Shown one piece after another: positions 34,003 to 45,643 of a stretch of DNA of 64,000 bases. The notes beneath the pieces are model-generated. The model was given only the letters and a program-made list of their open reading frames with translations, was not told where the DNA came from and searched no databases. The position numbers and the translations under genes are program-made. The stretch comes from Thermothelomyces thermophilus ATCC 42464 (taxonomy: Eukaryota > Ascomycota > Sordariomycetes > Sordariales > Chaetomiaceae), in NCBI RefSeq assembly GCF_000226095.1, contig NC_016478.1, positions 1,292,001 through 1,356,000 of the forward strand. Direction: 5' to 3'. Numbering within the stretch: position 1 is the stretch's first letter; the number at the start of each line of letters is the position of its first letter.

Positions 34003-36422
34003 GATCCTCTAGTGGAACACCTAAGGCAACAAACAGGCCCTTGAGGTCCTACTAGAGGAGGCTAAATACGACCTACTAGCCATCTAGGAACCGTAGATCA
34101 ACCAGTTTATAGGGTTAACATACTACCCCTAGGCTTCGAAATACCACCTAGTTCACAAGCCTAAGGGCAAGGCGGCTATTCTAGTGGCCAAGCGCTTCCC
34201 GGTTGGCTAGTGAGACTATTCGGCAGAGGAGAACTAGTATAGGGTAACCTTTCCGGCCCTAGGAGAGAGGGGGTTCGAGCTCTAGTCAGTCTATAATAAC
34301 AAGGGGGAGCGGGCCCTCTTATAGGACCTGCTAGCCCTACCTCGGCCAACCTACCCCCTAGTTCTTATAGGTAACTTCAACCTTTACCACCCGGTCTAGG
34401 ACCTATTTGACAGGCTTAGCCCGGGGGCCAGGGACCTCCTCAGCCTTGCGGACCAGTGGGACCTCGACCTATATACGCCCTACAGCCAGGTTACCAGGGC
34501 CCCCCAGGGGGACCAACGCGGCCGGCCTTCTACGATAGACCTATTCTAGGCCTCGACCGGGCTAGAAGCGACCTATAGGGATATCACGGAACGTAGGAAA
34601 TCCGACTACTACCTACAGGCCCTAAATGTCTCCCTACAGGGGACCAACAGGCCTGTGCTGGCTAGTAAAGGGTGGGACTGGAAGAGCCTAGACGAGGAGG
34701 TCGTGTAGGCCGAGGCGGCCTACCTCCTACTCCGGCTTGGTAGATAGGCATCGGCCTAGGCCGGGCCTATCTTCCGGGGCCTAGAGGAGCTTCTACAGGC
34801 CTTCGACAGGCTTATAGAGGCCCTCGGAGAGATAGCTACGGTCTCGGCCCTAGCAAAGAAGGCTAGTACGGGTAGCAAACGAGCTCGGTGGTGGACGAAG
34901 GAGGTTCGAGAGGCCTGGAAGAGGGCTAAGGAGGTAGAGAGGGCCTATAGGGGCACCCTAAACCCCTATACATAGGAAGCACTTCGGCAGGCCCTACGGG
35001 ACCAGGCTAAGACCATTACGGCCACGAAGACCAAGAGCTAGAGGGCTACGTTACGGGAGGCAACCAACCGGCTAGACCTGTTATAGAGACTAGAGCAGTA
35101 GACAAGGCTACAAAGCCACCTACTAGTCGACCCTCCGAAACTCCCGGCCTTCGAAGGAGGGCTTACAACCTACTAATAGAAGGCTAGAGCACTGGCCGAT
35201 AAGTTCTTTCCAAACCCGGAAGCAGACCTGTCGGATATCGACGACCCAGATCTAAACGACCACTAGGAGCCGAAGTTCGAAATAAGCCAAGAGGTTACGG
35301 TAGGCGAAGTTAAGGCAGTACTAGCTAGGGCGGCCCTATAGAAAGCCCTAGGGGAGGACCTCCTCCCTATAGGTCTATTAAAGGCCTATAGGCAGCCGCT
35401 CTACCGGATACTAGCTATACTAGCCTCGGAAAGCCTACGGCTTGGCTATTTCCTAGCCCGGTTTAAAAGGGCTAAGATAATAGTCCTCCGCAAGCCCGGT
35501 AAACCCCTACAGGCCTACTTTACCCTAGGCGGCTATAGGCCTATAGCGCTCCTACTAACAGTAGGCAAGGTACTAGAGGCTATAGTCGCCCGGAAGGTAA
35601 CGGCCGTCGCAGAGGCCTACGGGCTTCTACCGGCCAAACAGATAGGTAACCAGGAACACAGGTCTATAGAACTGGCTATTAGGCTTGTCACGGCTCAGGT
35701 CTAGGAGGCCTAGAGGCACAAGGCGGCTGCCTCCCTCCTACAGCTCGATATCTTAGGGGCTTTTAACACCGTCAACCACACCCGGCTACTAGCCACTTTA
35801 CGGAGCCAGGGCTCCCCGAGGTGGTTAGTAGTCTAGGTTATGGAGTAGCTATGGGATAGGGTGGCTATCCTTCACTTCGATGGCCAGGAAACGGAGGATA
35901 TAGTAGTAAGGGCTAGGGTCCTACAAGGGTCACCCTTCTCCCCTATACTATTTATCCTCTATATAGCCTCCCTTTACCAGGCCATTCGCCAGGCCAGCCC
36001 TGCGGTCAGTTTAATAGGCTTCGCTAACGACACTAACCTCCTAGCCTTTAGGAGGGCTGAGGAGGCCTATAACGGTCAGCTACGGAGGGCCTGGAAAGCC
36101 TGCCTTTAGTAGGCAAGGACCTGGGGTATAGCTTTCGCCCTGGAAAAGTGCGAGCTCATCTACTTCAACAGGGGCCGGAAATAGTGGTCGTAACTACTAG
36201 AGCTTCTACGGCCTAGAGGGGGTACTACCACTATAGCCTCGTCGAAGTTAGCTAGATTCCTTAGGGTCTGGCTAGACTAGAGGCTATAGTAGGGCCCCCA
36301 TTGTATAAAGGTAGCTAAGAAGCTAGAAATCTAGGAGTTTGCCCTAACTAGGCTCGCTACGAAGACCTAGGGCCCCGGCCTCCTATAGGCCCACGAGGTC
36401 CATACCAAGTATATCTATAGTG
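33992..36422 (+). pseudogene. LINE ORF2: endonuclease and RT (LINE-2)
   Basis: It starts ATG-TAA-ATT, where TAA is probably a mutated CAA. The APE-type endonuclease follows: WNT near the start, YDLLAI.EP, then LVLIGDFNLYHP near 34360 and STIDLF. The RT domain has LARFKRAKIIVLRKPGKP, LGGYRPIALL, LLQLDILGAFNTVNH and the catalytic box FANDTNLL (box at 36020-36031; FADD in functional Tad-type enzymes, so one Asp is lost). A piece at 35861-36109 is still fully open. The frame is cut by the type E LTR at 36423 and resumes at 44502. Confidence 0.88.
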
Positions 36423-36567
36423 TGTCACGGATAAGCATATAGACAGCCTGGCAGGCTACAGCCAGGACACAGGACATTCCGACAGCTAATCACTTAACAG
36501 ACCAATCAGAAGATTATCACCACCAAGACTAAGGTCTTCACTAGTGATAATAACATATCACCGTCAA

Positions 36568-37025
36568 TGTTACGAGCCAACCATATACCGCGACCCGGTG
36601 GGGCACAGAAGGCTAAATGAGCCACTAATCAAGAAGGGTACGAAGCGAGGCTGACATAGGATCGCTAGGGAGCGCAGGCTACCACGGGCGAACAATTGCC
36701 AAAAGAGAAAGATAGCAGAGGATAGCTAACTACTAAAGGCGATCTAAGGACAGGATAGAAGGGGACTATAAGCGATCGGCAGAAGTATATATATATGTAA
36801 ATAGCCATTCGTTATAGTAAACTCTAGGAGTTTACTAGTAATAGCAACCTAACCTATAATCACCGGTATTTATACCAAGCATCACTAACCATTATAGGAG
36901 ATAACTCTAGTATTATTATAAACCTTTTAGCTTTACCAAATCCCTTAGACAACCTATACACTTGTCCCGTTTAATTTACCTCTATCTAAACCCTTTTAGA
37001 AGAAGTCTAAGTTAGGTTCGTTATA
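36568..37025 (+). repeat. 5' LTR of copy D2 (458 bp, U3 type D)
   Basis: It starts TGTTACGAGCC and ends GTTATA. A TATA-rich stretch (36786-36797) lies about 40-50 bp upstream of the self-priming complement GTAATAGCAA (36838-36847, ancestral GTGATAGCAA). GATC occurs at 36660, 36741 and 36774. Confidence 0.93.
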
Positions 37026-37041
37026 CATTGCTATCACTCCC
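37026..37041 (+). other. primer-binding site, candidate self-primer (copy D2)
   Basis: CATTGCTATCACTCCC directly follows the 5' LTR. TTGCTATCAC is the exact complement of the LTR-internal GTGATAGCAA, as preserved in copy F at 48506-48515. Confidence 0.55.
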
Positions 37042-37091
37042 TTTATTTTATCATAGCTTAGAACGGAGGTAATTTCGACCTCGATATCGAC

Positions 37092-39484
37092 ATAGTTACT
37101 AACGTTACGGCTGAATAGCTACTTACCTAGCTCGGTCAACTCTAGTAGCGAATTCAGGAGTTAGACTAGAGAGACAAGATTACTCAAGCTCGGATCAAGG
37201 AACTCGAAAACGGCAAAAAGCACTTATAGAAGCTAGTTAACGAGGCCTACGCCAAAATCAAGGCACTTAAGGGCGCTAAAGCGAGCTATATCAAGATCGA
37301 ACTACCTGGCAAATACGGAGGAACTAAGATCTTATAGAATTCCTAACGAACCTCCGATCTTACTTCCGGCTCAATGACAACAAGTTTCCAGACGATAAAG
37401 CCAAAGTCCTCTTTGTAGCTACAAGACTAGAGGGTAAGGCGCTTAGATGGTTCGAGCCTATATAGAACGACTATCTTACTAAGGAAGATAAAGACGACCG
37501 AGACGCGTTTATATAGGTAGTCTTCTGATCTTATAACCGGTTTAAAGAAGAGCTTCGGAAGGTTTTTAGCGACAAAGACAAGAAGATTTATATATAAGAA
37601 AGACTTGCTAATCTCTGACAGACCAAGTTAGTAGCTTCCTACGCTATATAGTTTAGATGGGACATGCTTAAGTCTTAGCTTAACGATAAGGCATTAATAT
37701 AATTATTCTATAATAGCTTAAAGGAAAAGGTTAAAGACAAGCTATATAAGTATAACTAGCCTAAGACTCTAGACAAATACATCGTATAAGCTATTTAAAT
37801 CGATAATCGACTCTATATATGAGAGTAGTAGAAATAAGGTCAGACAAACGGAACCGTAGTTAAGGCTAACGATAAGAAAAAACAGGTATACGTTAGCATA
37901 TTATATAGGATATATCCTAGAGCTATAGATATAGATATAACATAGAAGCAAGATAAGAAAAAGATAGCTAAAGATAAGTCTAACGTTACCTACTATAACT
38001 ATAGAAAGAAAGGGCATTATAAATAAAAATGTTAAAGCCTAAAGAAAGACTAGAAACTAGTCCCTAGAAAGGAAATTACAGCTATTAACGAAATTACTAA
38101 GGATGTCATCGAAGTAGTAGCTACGAGCTATAAAGACAGGGATAGCGACATAGACAGTCTTAGATACGATAGCGATAGTAAAGACGAACAAGCACCGTAC
38201 TCCGAACTAGTTACTATAGACCTAGAAACAGGTCTTACCAAATGGGACATAGTAGGAAAGTATATACTACTAATTTCGATTCTCCTAGCCTTGAGGTAGT
38301 AGGGTTTTATAGTTACCTAGAGGTAGGATAGATCGTAGACGACCGATACCTAAGGAATCGAAAGACCCAGACCTAATATTTTATTCCTCTAGGAACAAAT
38401 TGAATAGTACTATAATAAAGTTTTCCGGCTTAATACGGAACTACACAAACGGGATAAACGCTTGATTTGACTTACCTAGTAGAACGATAGAATAAGGGAC
38501 AAGATAAGGGAACTCCGACATATTATAGAAACCATCAAAGGGGAATAGCCTATGACGTACGATAGGCCTGATAGCTATACCAAGCATTTTGACGATTAGT
38601 AACTTAGCCATAATGTATAGAACCCTAAGTACTAGTTTATACGTATAAACCATGGAAAAGATAAGCATGTATAGGAAAACTACTGGAAGAAATACTCCTA
38701 CCTTAGCATTAGAGTACCTATGGCCTATATATAGTAAGAAGGATTTAGAAAAGAGTTCTAATACCTTCTAGGCAACACTATACAACTATACCTACAATAT
38801 AAGGCATATATATAAGTGCCCTAGTTCTAATATATATCATACAAATGCCGATACCACTTTCGCGACAAATTCGAAAACAATTACTAGCCGACCTGACAAG
38901 GAAATAAAGACAGAAGCCTCTACCCTATGGAATAGGTCTATGATGTAGGAAACAGAGCGGCCGAATTGCTCTGGAAAATCGAAGCCCGCGATCTAGAAGG
39001 CATTACGGTAGTACCAAAACGAGCCTAGCCTAGGCACTACAGAACAGGACAAGACATATAGGACTTGTGCCAGAGTAACGACTACCTCTACTATATAGAC
39101 AAAGAGAAATCGCGGATCTAGGAGCTTTAGATGAAGCTATAGCACGTACGATGGAAAGCAGAACGGACCTAATGGTAGGAAGTTACAAGCACTTAATGGC
39201 TTAAAGAAATAAGCACGATTGACGAAGCTACTATTAGCCGAATAACTGAAGAGGTTAGCACTAACCTAGGAAATAGGTCAGGGCCCTTCGAGGGGCCCGA
39301 AAACTATTAATGCCTATATAGCGGTAAATAATAGCGTAGTATAGGAGGAACTAGCATAAGAGACCACTATATCGAGACCTCCCGGCAGAAATATAGGAAA
39401 TTGCTATAATCTTTAGATGATAGCGGCAAGATAAGTAATTATAGATAATAGCATAATAGAAATAGCATGAAATGCTTGTACTAG
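37092..39484 (+). pseudogene. gag: gag with 4-nt deletion (copy D2)
   Basis: The start is ATA (ancestral ATG). The frame is 2393 bp, against 2397 bp in the other complete copies. A 4-nt loss of GAAG-type sequence at about 37329, within the capsid region (GGAACTAAG followed directly by ATCTT), shifts the frame. The knuckle at 37991-38032 keeps the His and the last Cys. The Trp-rich extension follows to the TAG at 39482-39484. Confidence 0.85.
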
Positions 39485-42400
39485 TAGATAATAAAGCAGA
39501 GATAAACCTAATTTCGCCAATACTTATAAATTAGTTACAGATACCCTAGAGAATGAAGCAGAAGTATAGTATAGTCAAAGGGCCATTTCTAATATAATAG
39601 GTATATAGGGAGACCAAACTAATCGACATTACTATAGCAGGGAAAACTATAGTAGTTATATTTAGTATTATAGATATAGGTAACGACAAAGATATAATAT
39701 TAGGATTACTATAGTATAAAGATTATAATCTAGACATTAGCTAGAAGAATGGTAGCTACCTATAACCCTAAACGGAGTCGTATTTGACTAGCAAGATAGG
39801 GAGTATACAAGGATCGCAAGCGGACGATGCTTAGGGGAAGGCATATCCTATAGATCTACCGCAAGAGACGGACAGTGGCAGGCAGACTACTATAGACTCT
39901 AGAAGAAGTAGTATAACGACACCGACGTTACGATAGGAGGAATAAGCTAAACCGCTAATAGCTGTTCTCTCCGTTAACGAATACAGAGCATTATAACTAG
40001 AGTAGTAGGTTAAGATAGGAGAAATCGCTAGCATCGCTATAGACGGAACCAAGTTTGTATACTATTAGAAAATCGAGAAACGAGACGAGACTAGGAAAGT
40101 ACCAAAGGAATATAAAGGACACCTAGTATTCGAACCGAAGCATCTAGAAGGATTACTAGAACACGGCCTATAGGATTATGAGATTAAGCTTAAAGAAGGA
40201 GTATGACTAAAGTTCTTCAAGATTTACTATACAAGCTAGATATAGAACGAAGAACTTAAGCGATATTTAGAGGAGAACCTTTAAAGAGGATATATCTGCC
40301 TATTAATATCGCTAGTAGGCTACCTAATTCTATTTATACCTAAGAAAGATAGAAAGCTATAGTTATATATTAACTATTGATAACTTAACAAATAGACTAT
40401 AAAAAATCGATACCTATTACTGCTAATCTTACGGCTCTAAGATTAGTTAGCAGGAGCCTAATATTTTACACGTTTTGACTTGCTATCGGCCTATAACTAT
40501 ATATAGATCAAAGAAGGTAACAAGTGGAAAACGGCCTTTAGGATACCCTATGGCTACTACGAGTACCTTGTCATGCCATTTGGACTTACGAACGCGCTAG
40601 CAACGTTCTAAGCCCTGATTAATCAAGCTATCTAATCCTTTCTTGACAAATTTACGGTATATTATCTCGACGATATACTTATCTTCTCTAAAACGATAGA
40701 TAAATACCAGAAGTACGTAAGAGCAGTGCTAGATATATTATATGCGTATAAGCTATTAGTTAACAAGGAAAAGAGCGAATTCTATATTAGGAAGACAGTA
40801 TTTTTAGAATATAAAGTATCCCTAGGACAAATCTAGATAGAACCCTTAAAGGTTAAAGCTATCAAGGATTAGCTACAACCGACGTTAGTTATAGAAGTAC
40901 GAAGTTTCATCGGGTTTACGAACTTCTACCAGATATTTATTAGGAACTTTAGAGCGATCGTATGACCTTTATACGAACTTACTAAGAAGAACGCTAAATT
41001 CCAATGGGAAGAATAGTACAAGTAAGCATTTATATAGATCTATAACGCTATTACTAAAGATCTAGTACTAGTGCTACCAGACCCTAAGAAGCCATTTAAG
41101 GTAGAAATAGACGCTTTAGACTATATCATCAGAGGATAATTAGGATAACGAGACGAACAAGGGAAGCTATATCCTATAGCCTTCTTTTTAAAGAAGCTCG
41201 ATAGACTACGTCTCAATTATCCGATCTATAACAAGGAACTACTTGCGATTATCGAAGCTTTCAAGGAATAGCGACTATACCTCAGCGGTATAATTGAACT
41301 AATATAAGTATATACGGATCATAAGAATTTACGATACTTTACAACGATAAAGGAGCTTAATAGACGATAAATACGATAGGTAGAATTCCTTATAGAATTT
41401 AATTTTGAGATCTGCTATAAGAAGGGCAAAGAGAATATATAAGTAGATACCTTAAGCCAATAAACGGATTATATAGAAGGATAAACGGAAACAACGCCAC
41501 CATTATTTAAGGAACAAATAGATAGAACGCTATATCACGAAACATAGACACCTGTAGAAGACAATCCACTCGACTCATTCTTAGAATGTTACGTAATCTT
41601 TCGAGAAAAAAGGATTAACGAGGCATAGTATTAAGCAACACCCGGACTAGTGGTACCTAATGAAGTAAAAGAAAAAGATAGGAAACTCTAGTACCAAGGC
41701 AAAGCATATATCCACGACAAAGATCAATAGCTATAAATGATTTGAGAACTCTACGAGTCGAAACTCGGAGGATACAAAGGAGTTACGAAGACTGTCGTAC
41801 AAGTTAAGAAACACTACGACTTTCTATAGTTAACGATATAAGTTAAGGAAGTTATATAGAGCTACGACATCTATAATCGAAGCAAAACGGTATAATATAA
41901 GCCGTATAGGCTACTCTAGCCACTGCTAATAGCTGATAAACTATAGAGTTTAGTTATAATAGACTTTATTATAAAGCTGCTAGAATCTAAGGATATAGCT
42001 ATAGGGGTAATCTACGATAGTATTTTTACTATAGTAGACTACCTAACTAAATAGGCATACTTCTTTCCCTATAAGGAGTCCTAGATAGTAGAACAGTTAG
42101 CAGACGTAATCTATCGGCAAGTTATATTAGTGTACACTTAGCCACAAGAATAGATCACTAATAGAGACACCAAGTTCGTATCAAAGTTCTAGTAAGCGTT
42201 AATGTAACAATTAGGCGTTAATAGCAAGCTGTTAACGGCATTTCACCTACAGACTAACAGACAAACGGAGCGACTAAACCAAGTTATCAAGTAATACCTC
42301 TATTCTTACATTAACTACTAGCAAGACAACTAGGTCATGCTATTACTAATAGTATAACTCGCCTATAATACAATGCCAATAGAAACGACCAAAGTCATAC

Positions 42401-42999
42401 CGTTCTTTACAAACTACAGATATAAAGCAGACCTTAGGCAAGGGCTAGAGGTTATAGTGCCGAGAGTAGCAGTCAAAGCGGAACAAATGTACGTACTATA
42501 CGAGAAGCTTAAAAAGGAACTTAAGTTTATTAGAACCAGAATAAAGAACTACTATAATAAATATAGGCTCAAGGGACCTTACCTAGAGAGGGGAGATAAA
42601 GTCTACCTAATTACACGAAACCTACAAACTAAATGACTAAGCACGAAGCTAGACTTCAAGAAGGTTAGACTCTTTATTATTAAAGAACGAATCTTAATAT
42701 CTAACTATCGACTATTATTACCGTCATCTAGACGACTATAGACAGACGTTTTTCATATTTCACTTCTCGAACCAGTACCAAAGAACGCCAAGGTTACTAC
42801 GTATATCGAAGTAGAGGACGAAGAGGAAGAATAGGATGTCGAAGAAATCCTAGATTTACGTATTATTAATAGAGAATTATAGTACCTAGTTAAATAGTTT
42901 AATTTTAGACTAGAAGATAACTCATAGGAACTAGTTAAGAACCTAAGTTACCCTAAGAAACTAGAGTAGTTTCATTGGTAGAATCCTAACCGGCTATAA
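39332..42999 (+). pseudogene. pol: pol (copy D2)
   Basis: The protease site at 39487-39498 reads DNKA (Ser and Gly lost). The RT box at 40663-40674 is intact YLDD. RNase H is near 41080-41460, the integrase zinc region near 41740-41900, an open integrase C-terminal stretch at 42373-42636, and the chromodomain near 42830-42980. It ends at TAA 42997-42999. Confidence 0.9.
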
Positions 43000-43612
43000 G
43001 AACCGGCTCTAAAGCCTATTCCCTAATAGAAAAAGAGGGGAACCCGCCAGAATTAGGACTAGGATCTAACCCAATCGACTCCCAATCGAGCACGTCAAAA
43101 GTACCTAACGCCTGAGCCTGACCCGCAAGGGTCTGCGTCTCCGATATCAGTAGAGGAGTATCTGGTTCTTCCTCCTTCTCCAGACGAGCTAAACCACGAC
43201 GAAAAACCTCGGCGCTACGATCGCGTAGGGATTGCTACAAACGACGTAATCGACTTAAACGGCTTAGTATCTAAGTAAGAAGTGCCTTGGTCTTAGTAAT
43301 CTCTTTTGAAACCTTCTCCTGCTTTGACAAATTTAAAAGGACTAAGATAGTTAGTAACCTAGGATTATAAAGGAAAATAATAAGGAACCTATAGGCATCT
43401 ATAACGTTTAGGCTACTATACTTTTTACTTATACGAACATAGTTCTAACACTTATTTAAACCCTCTATTATCATATAACGCTTTCGTGGCTTTATATTCT
43501 AGTAATGCTCGTAAGGTATAGCGACCTTATAACCCTCTTACTTAATCTTAATCGTAATAGTATGTTATTTGCGCTTGAGATCGCGATGGTTCCTAGGAAT
43601 AGGATTAGCTAT
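42953..43612 (-). pseudogene. antisense zinc-cluster/coiled-coil ORF, type D (copy D2)
   Basis: It is collinear with copy D1 and has the same 660-nt length. The start is ATA; the Cys cluster now reads IPYEHY, KRY, NKC, NYV, KKY, with only Cys4 left. The coiled-coil part is cleaner than in D1 (DRSAEVFRRGLARLEKEEEP), and the tail ISETQTLAGQAQALGTFDVL is readable. Comparison with D1 recovers most ancestral codons, and the retained frame argues for a real protein before RIP. Confidence 0.68.
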
Positions 43613-43732
43613 AGCAGAAGAAAGCTAGTAAAAGAGGGATGTTACCTATAGGGAAAGAAGAGGGGGTGTTAATAGTATTTAAAACAAGTTATAAGAAGCT
43701 TTTAGGTCGAAAGCCCTAAAGAGGGGGCATCG

Positions 43733-44190
43733 TGTCACGAGCTAACCATATACCGCGACCTGGTGGGGTATAGAAGGCTAAATAAGCCACTAATTAAGAA
43801 GGGCACAAAGCAAGGCTAATATAGGATCGCTAGGGAGCGCGGGCTACTATAGGCGAACAATTGCCAAAAGAGAAAGATAGCAGAGGATAGCTAGCTACTA
43901 AAGGCGATCTAAGGATAGGATAGAAGGGGACTATAAGCGATCGGCAGAAGTATATATACATGTAAATAGCTATTTGTTATGGTAGACTCTGGGAGTTTAC
44001 TAGTGATAGTAACCTAACCTATAATTACCGGTATTTATACTAAGCATTACTAACCATTGTAGGAGATAACTCTAGTGTTGTTGTGAACCTTTTGGCTTCA
44101 CCGAATCCCTTAGACGACCTGTACGCTTATCCTACTTAATTCACCTCCGTCTGAACCCTTTTAGAAGAAGTCTAAGTTAGGTTCGTTACA
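43733..44190 (+). repeat. 3' LTR of copy D2 (458 bp)
   Basis: It starts TGTCACGAGC after the purine run AAGAGGGGGCATCG and ends GTTACA. It matches the 5' LTR in length, with mostly transition differences. Confidence 0.94.
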
Positions 44191-44501
44191 GTTAACAACG
44201 CGGAATCACGGAGTAAAAGGAGAAATAGTACTAGTGATAACTATTGAAGAGGGACAGACAATTATATATATATAGCTAGCTAGTCACTCGTTAGGTGGAC
44301 TCTAAGAGTTTACTAGTGGTAATAATTATAATTATAGTACTTATACTAAGCATTGCTAATTACTATAAGAGATAACTCTAGTGTTGTTATGAACCCTTTG
44401 GCTTTACCGAATCCTTTAGACAACCTACCTACTTGTCCCGCTTAATCTACCTTCGTCTGAACCCTTTTAGAAGAAGTTTAAGTTAGGTTTGTTATATAGT
44501 G

Positions 44502-45560
44502 CCCTAGCTTACGGGGCCTTGAACTTCTATAAGCCTACTAAGCTAGGGGATAAGCTAGAAGGCCCTGCTAGGGAGCTATCGAAGGCCTAATACAGGGCCC
44601 TTCGAGTAGTTACCAGGGCCTATAAGGCTACCCCTATCCGGTGCCTTAAAATAGAAGCCTAGGTACTGCCCCTCGACCTCTATCTTAATAAGAGGTTAGC
44701 TAACTTCGAAGCCAAACTCGATTAGCCGCTCCTATAGACTAGGGCAGGCCCGGGGGCCTCCCGGGTCCCTACGAGGGCCCTCATCTAACAGGCCTATAAT
44801 AGGCTAAGCTAGAGGTTCCGGAAGAGAAGAGCTAGGGCAAGGGGCCGGGAGCCGAAGCCTATAGCCCTAGAAGTAGCAGGGTCGACGGTCCGGCAGTAGG
44901 TTTAGGAGGGCTGTAGAGGGGGTTAACCCCCCCTGCAGACCCTATAAAGAAGGCCACGGGCTACGGAACTGGCCGTGTTAGCTAGCTAGAGCAACCGGTA
45001 GAGGGCCGACCAAGCCGGTAGGAGGATATGGCGCGTGTCAGACAAGGACCCTCTGTGCCTGGTTTTTACAGGGGAAGGCCTGCAAAGGCACCAGGGCCTA
45101 ACGAAGGCCCAGAGCTCCCTACTGGTACAGGCCTATATAGGGGCTATTGGCCTCCGTGACTTCCTTTTTAGGGTTCAAGTCCCGGGGGTCAGTACCCCCT
45201 ACTATGCCTGTGGCCAGGGGAGGGAGACTGTAGAGCACCTAGTTGTATGGTGCCCGAACCCACCAAGAAGCCGAACGTGGGAATCCTAGGAAATACGGTC
45301 GCAAAGGGACCTAGACCTCGTTTTACGGGGTATAGGGGCCTGTAACCATCGCTTGGCAAGGAGGGTTCTATAGTGGCTAATGGACCTAGGGAGGCTCCCG
45401 GAATACCGCCTCGTGAGCAGGCTAGACCGGGAGGGAAGGCCTCTATAGGGCTATTCTAGCCACTTCTCCTTTTCTTTATAGTATATTAGTATTCTAGATT
45501 GGGCGTTAAAGGCGGGATAGAGGTTTTTATCCGGCCTATTAGGTATGGTTTCCTTTATAT
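44502..45560 (+). pseudogene. LINE ORF2, C-terminal part (LINE-2)
   Basis: It resumes after the type E LTR. A stretch open over 84 codons (45035-45289) contains the zinc-knuckle-like end: YYACGQGRETVEHLVVWCPN, CX-C and H-C residues intact. After it, RVLQWLMDLGRLPEYRLV-type sequence and the 3' UTR lead to the (TAA)n tail. It aligns closely with the LINE-1 sequence at 20661-21560. Confidence 0.85.
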
Positions 45561-45606
45561 ATAACTAGAGAGGCTCTGGCATGCTTATTAGCATAGCGGT
45601 GTAGGA

Positions 45607-45628
45607 CTAATAATAATAATAATAATAA
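45607..45628 (+). repeat. (TAA)n tail of LINE-2
   Basis: About seven uninterrupted TAA units end the LINE before the TSD TTCTATATAATAGGG. Confidence 0.9.
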
Positions 45629-45643
45629 TTCTATATAATAGGG

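Larger units (their letters stand above)
36568..44190 (+). mobile_element. full-length chromovirus copy D2 (7623 bp) in solo LTR
   Basis: It has two 458-bp LTRs and TSD GTCAA (36563-36567) versus GTTAA (44191-44195). The single TSD difference is a CpA-to-TpA change, so RIP acted after insertion. It is the youngest layer here: it sits in an LTR that sits in LINE-2 that sits in a copia element. Confidence 0.95.
36423..44496 (+). repeat. solo LTR type E (446 bp), split by copy D2
   Basis: It consists of 36423-36567 plus 44196-44496 (145 + 301 bp), starts TGTCACGG and ends GTTATA. It is flanked by the perfect TSD TAGTG (36418-36422 and 44497-44501) in LINE-2. Its length equals the LTR of copy G (446 bp), and its U3 (TCACTAGTGATAATAACATA region) matches it. 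It is a remnant of LTR-LTR recombination that later received copy D2. Confidence 0.92.
24722..45628 (+). mobile_element. LINE-2: near full-length Tad1-like LINE, split twice
   Basis: It is flanked by the perfect 15-bp TSD TTCTATATAATAGGG (24707-24721 and 45629-45643) within a copia element. Without its two insertions (copy D1 at AGGGG, and the type E LTR with copy D2 at TAGTG) it is about 5.2 kb. It has a 5' region starting like LINE-3 (AGCTTCTCTTG), ORF1, ORF2 with endonuclease and RT, and a (TAA)n tail. RIP damage is visible but milder than in the LTR elements. Confidence 0.92.

Noticed and set aside
45607-45628. (TAA)n run considered as a CRISPR-like or satellite repeat
   Set aside because: It is the 3' tail of LINE-2, immediately followed by the TSD; there are no spacers.
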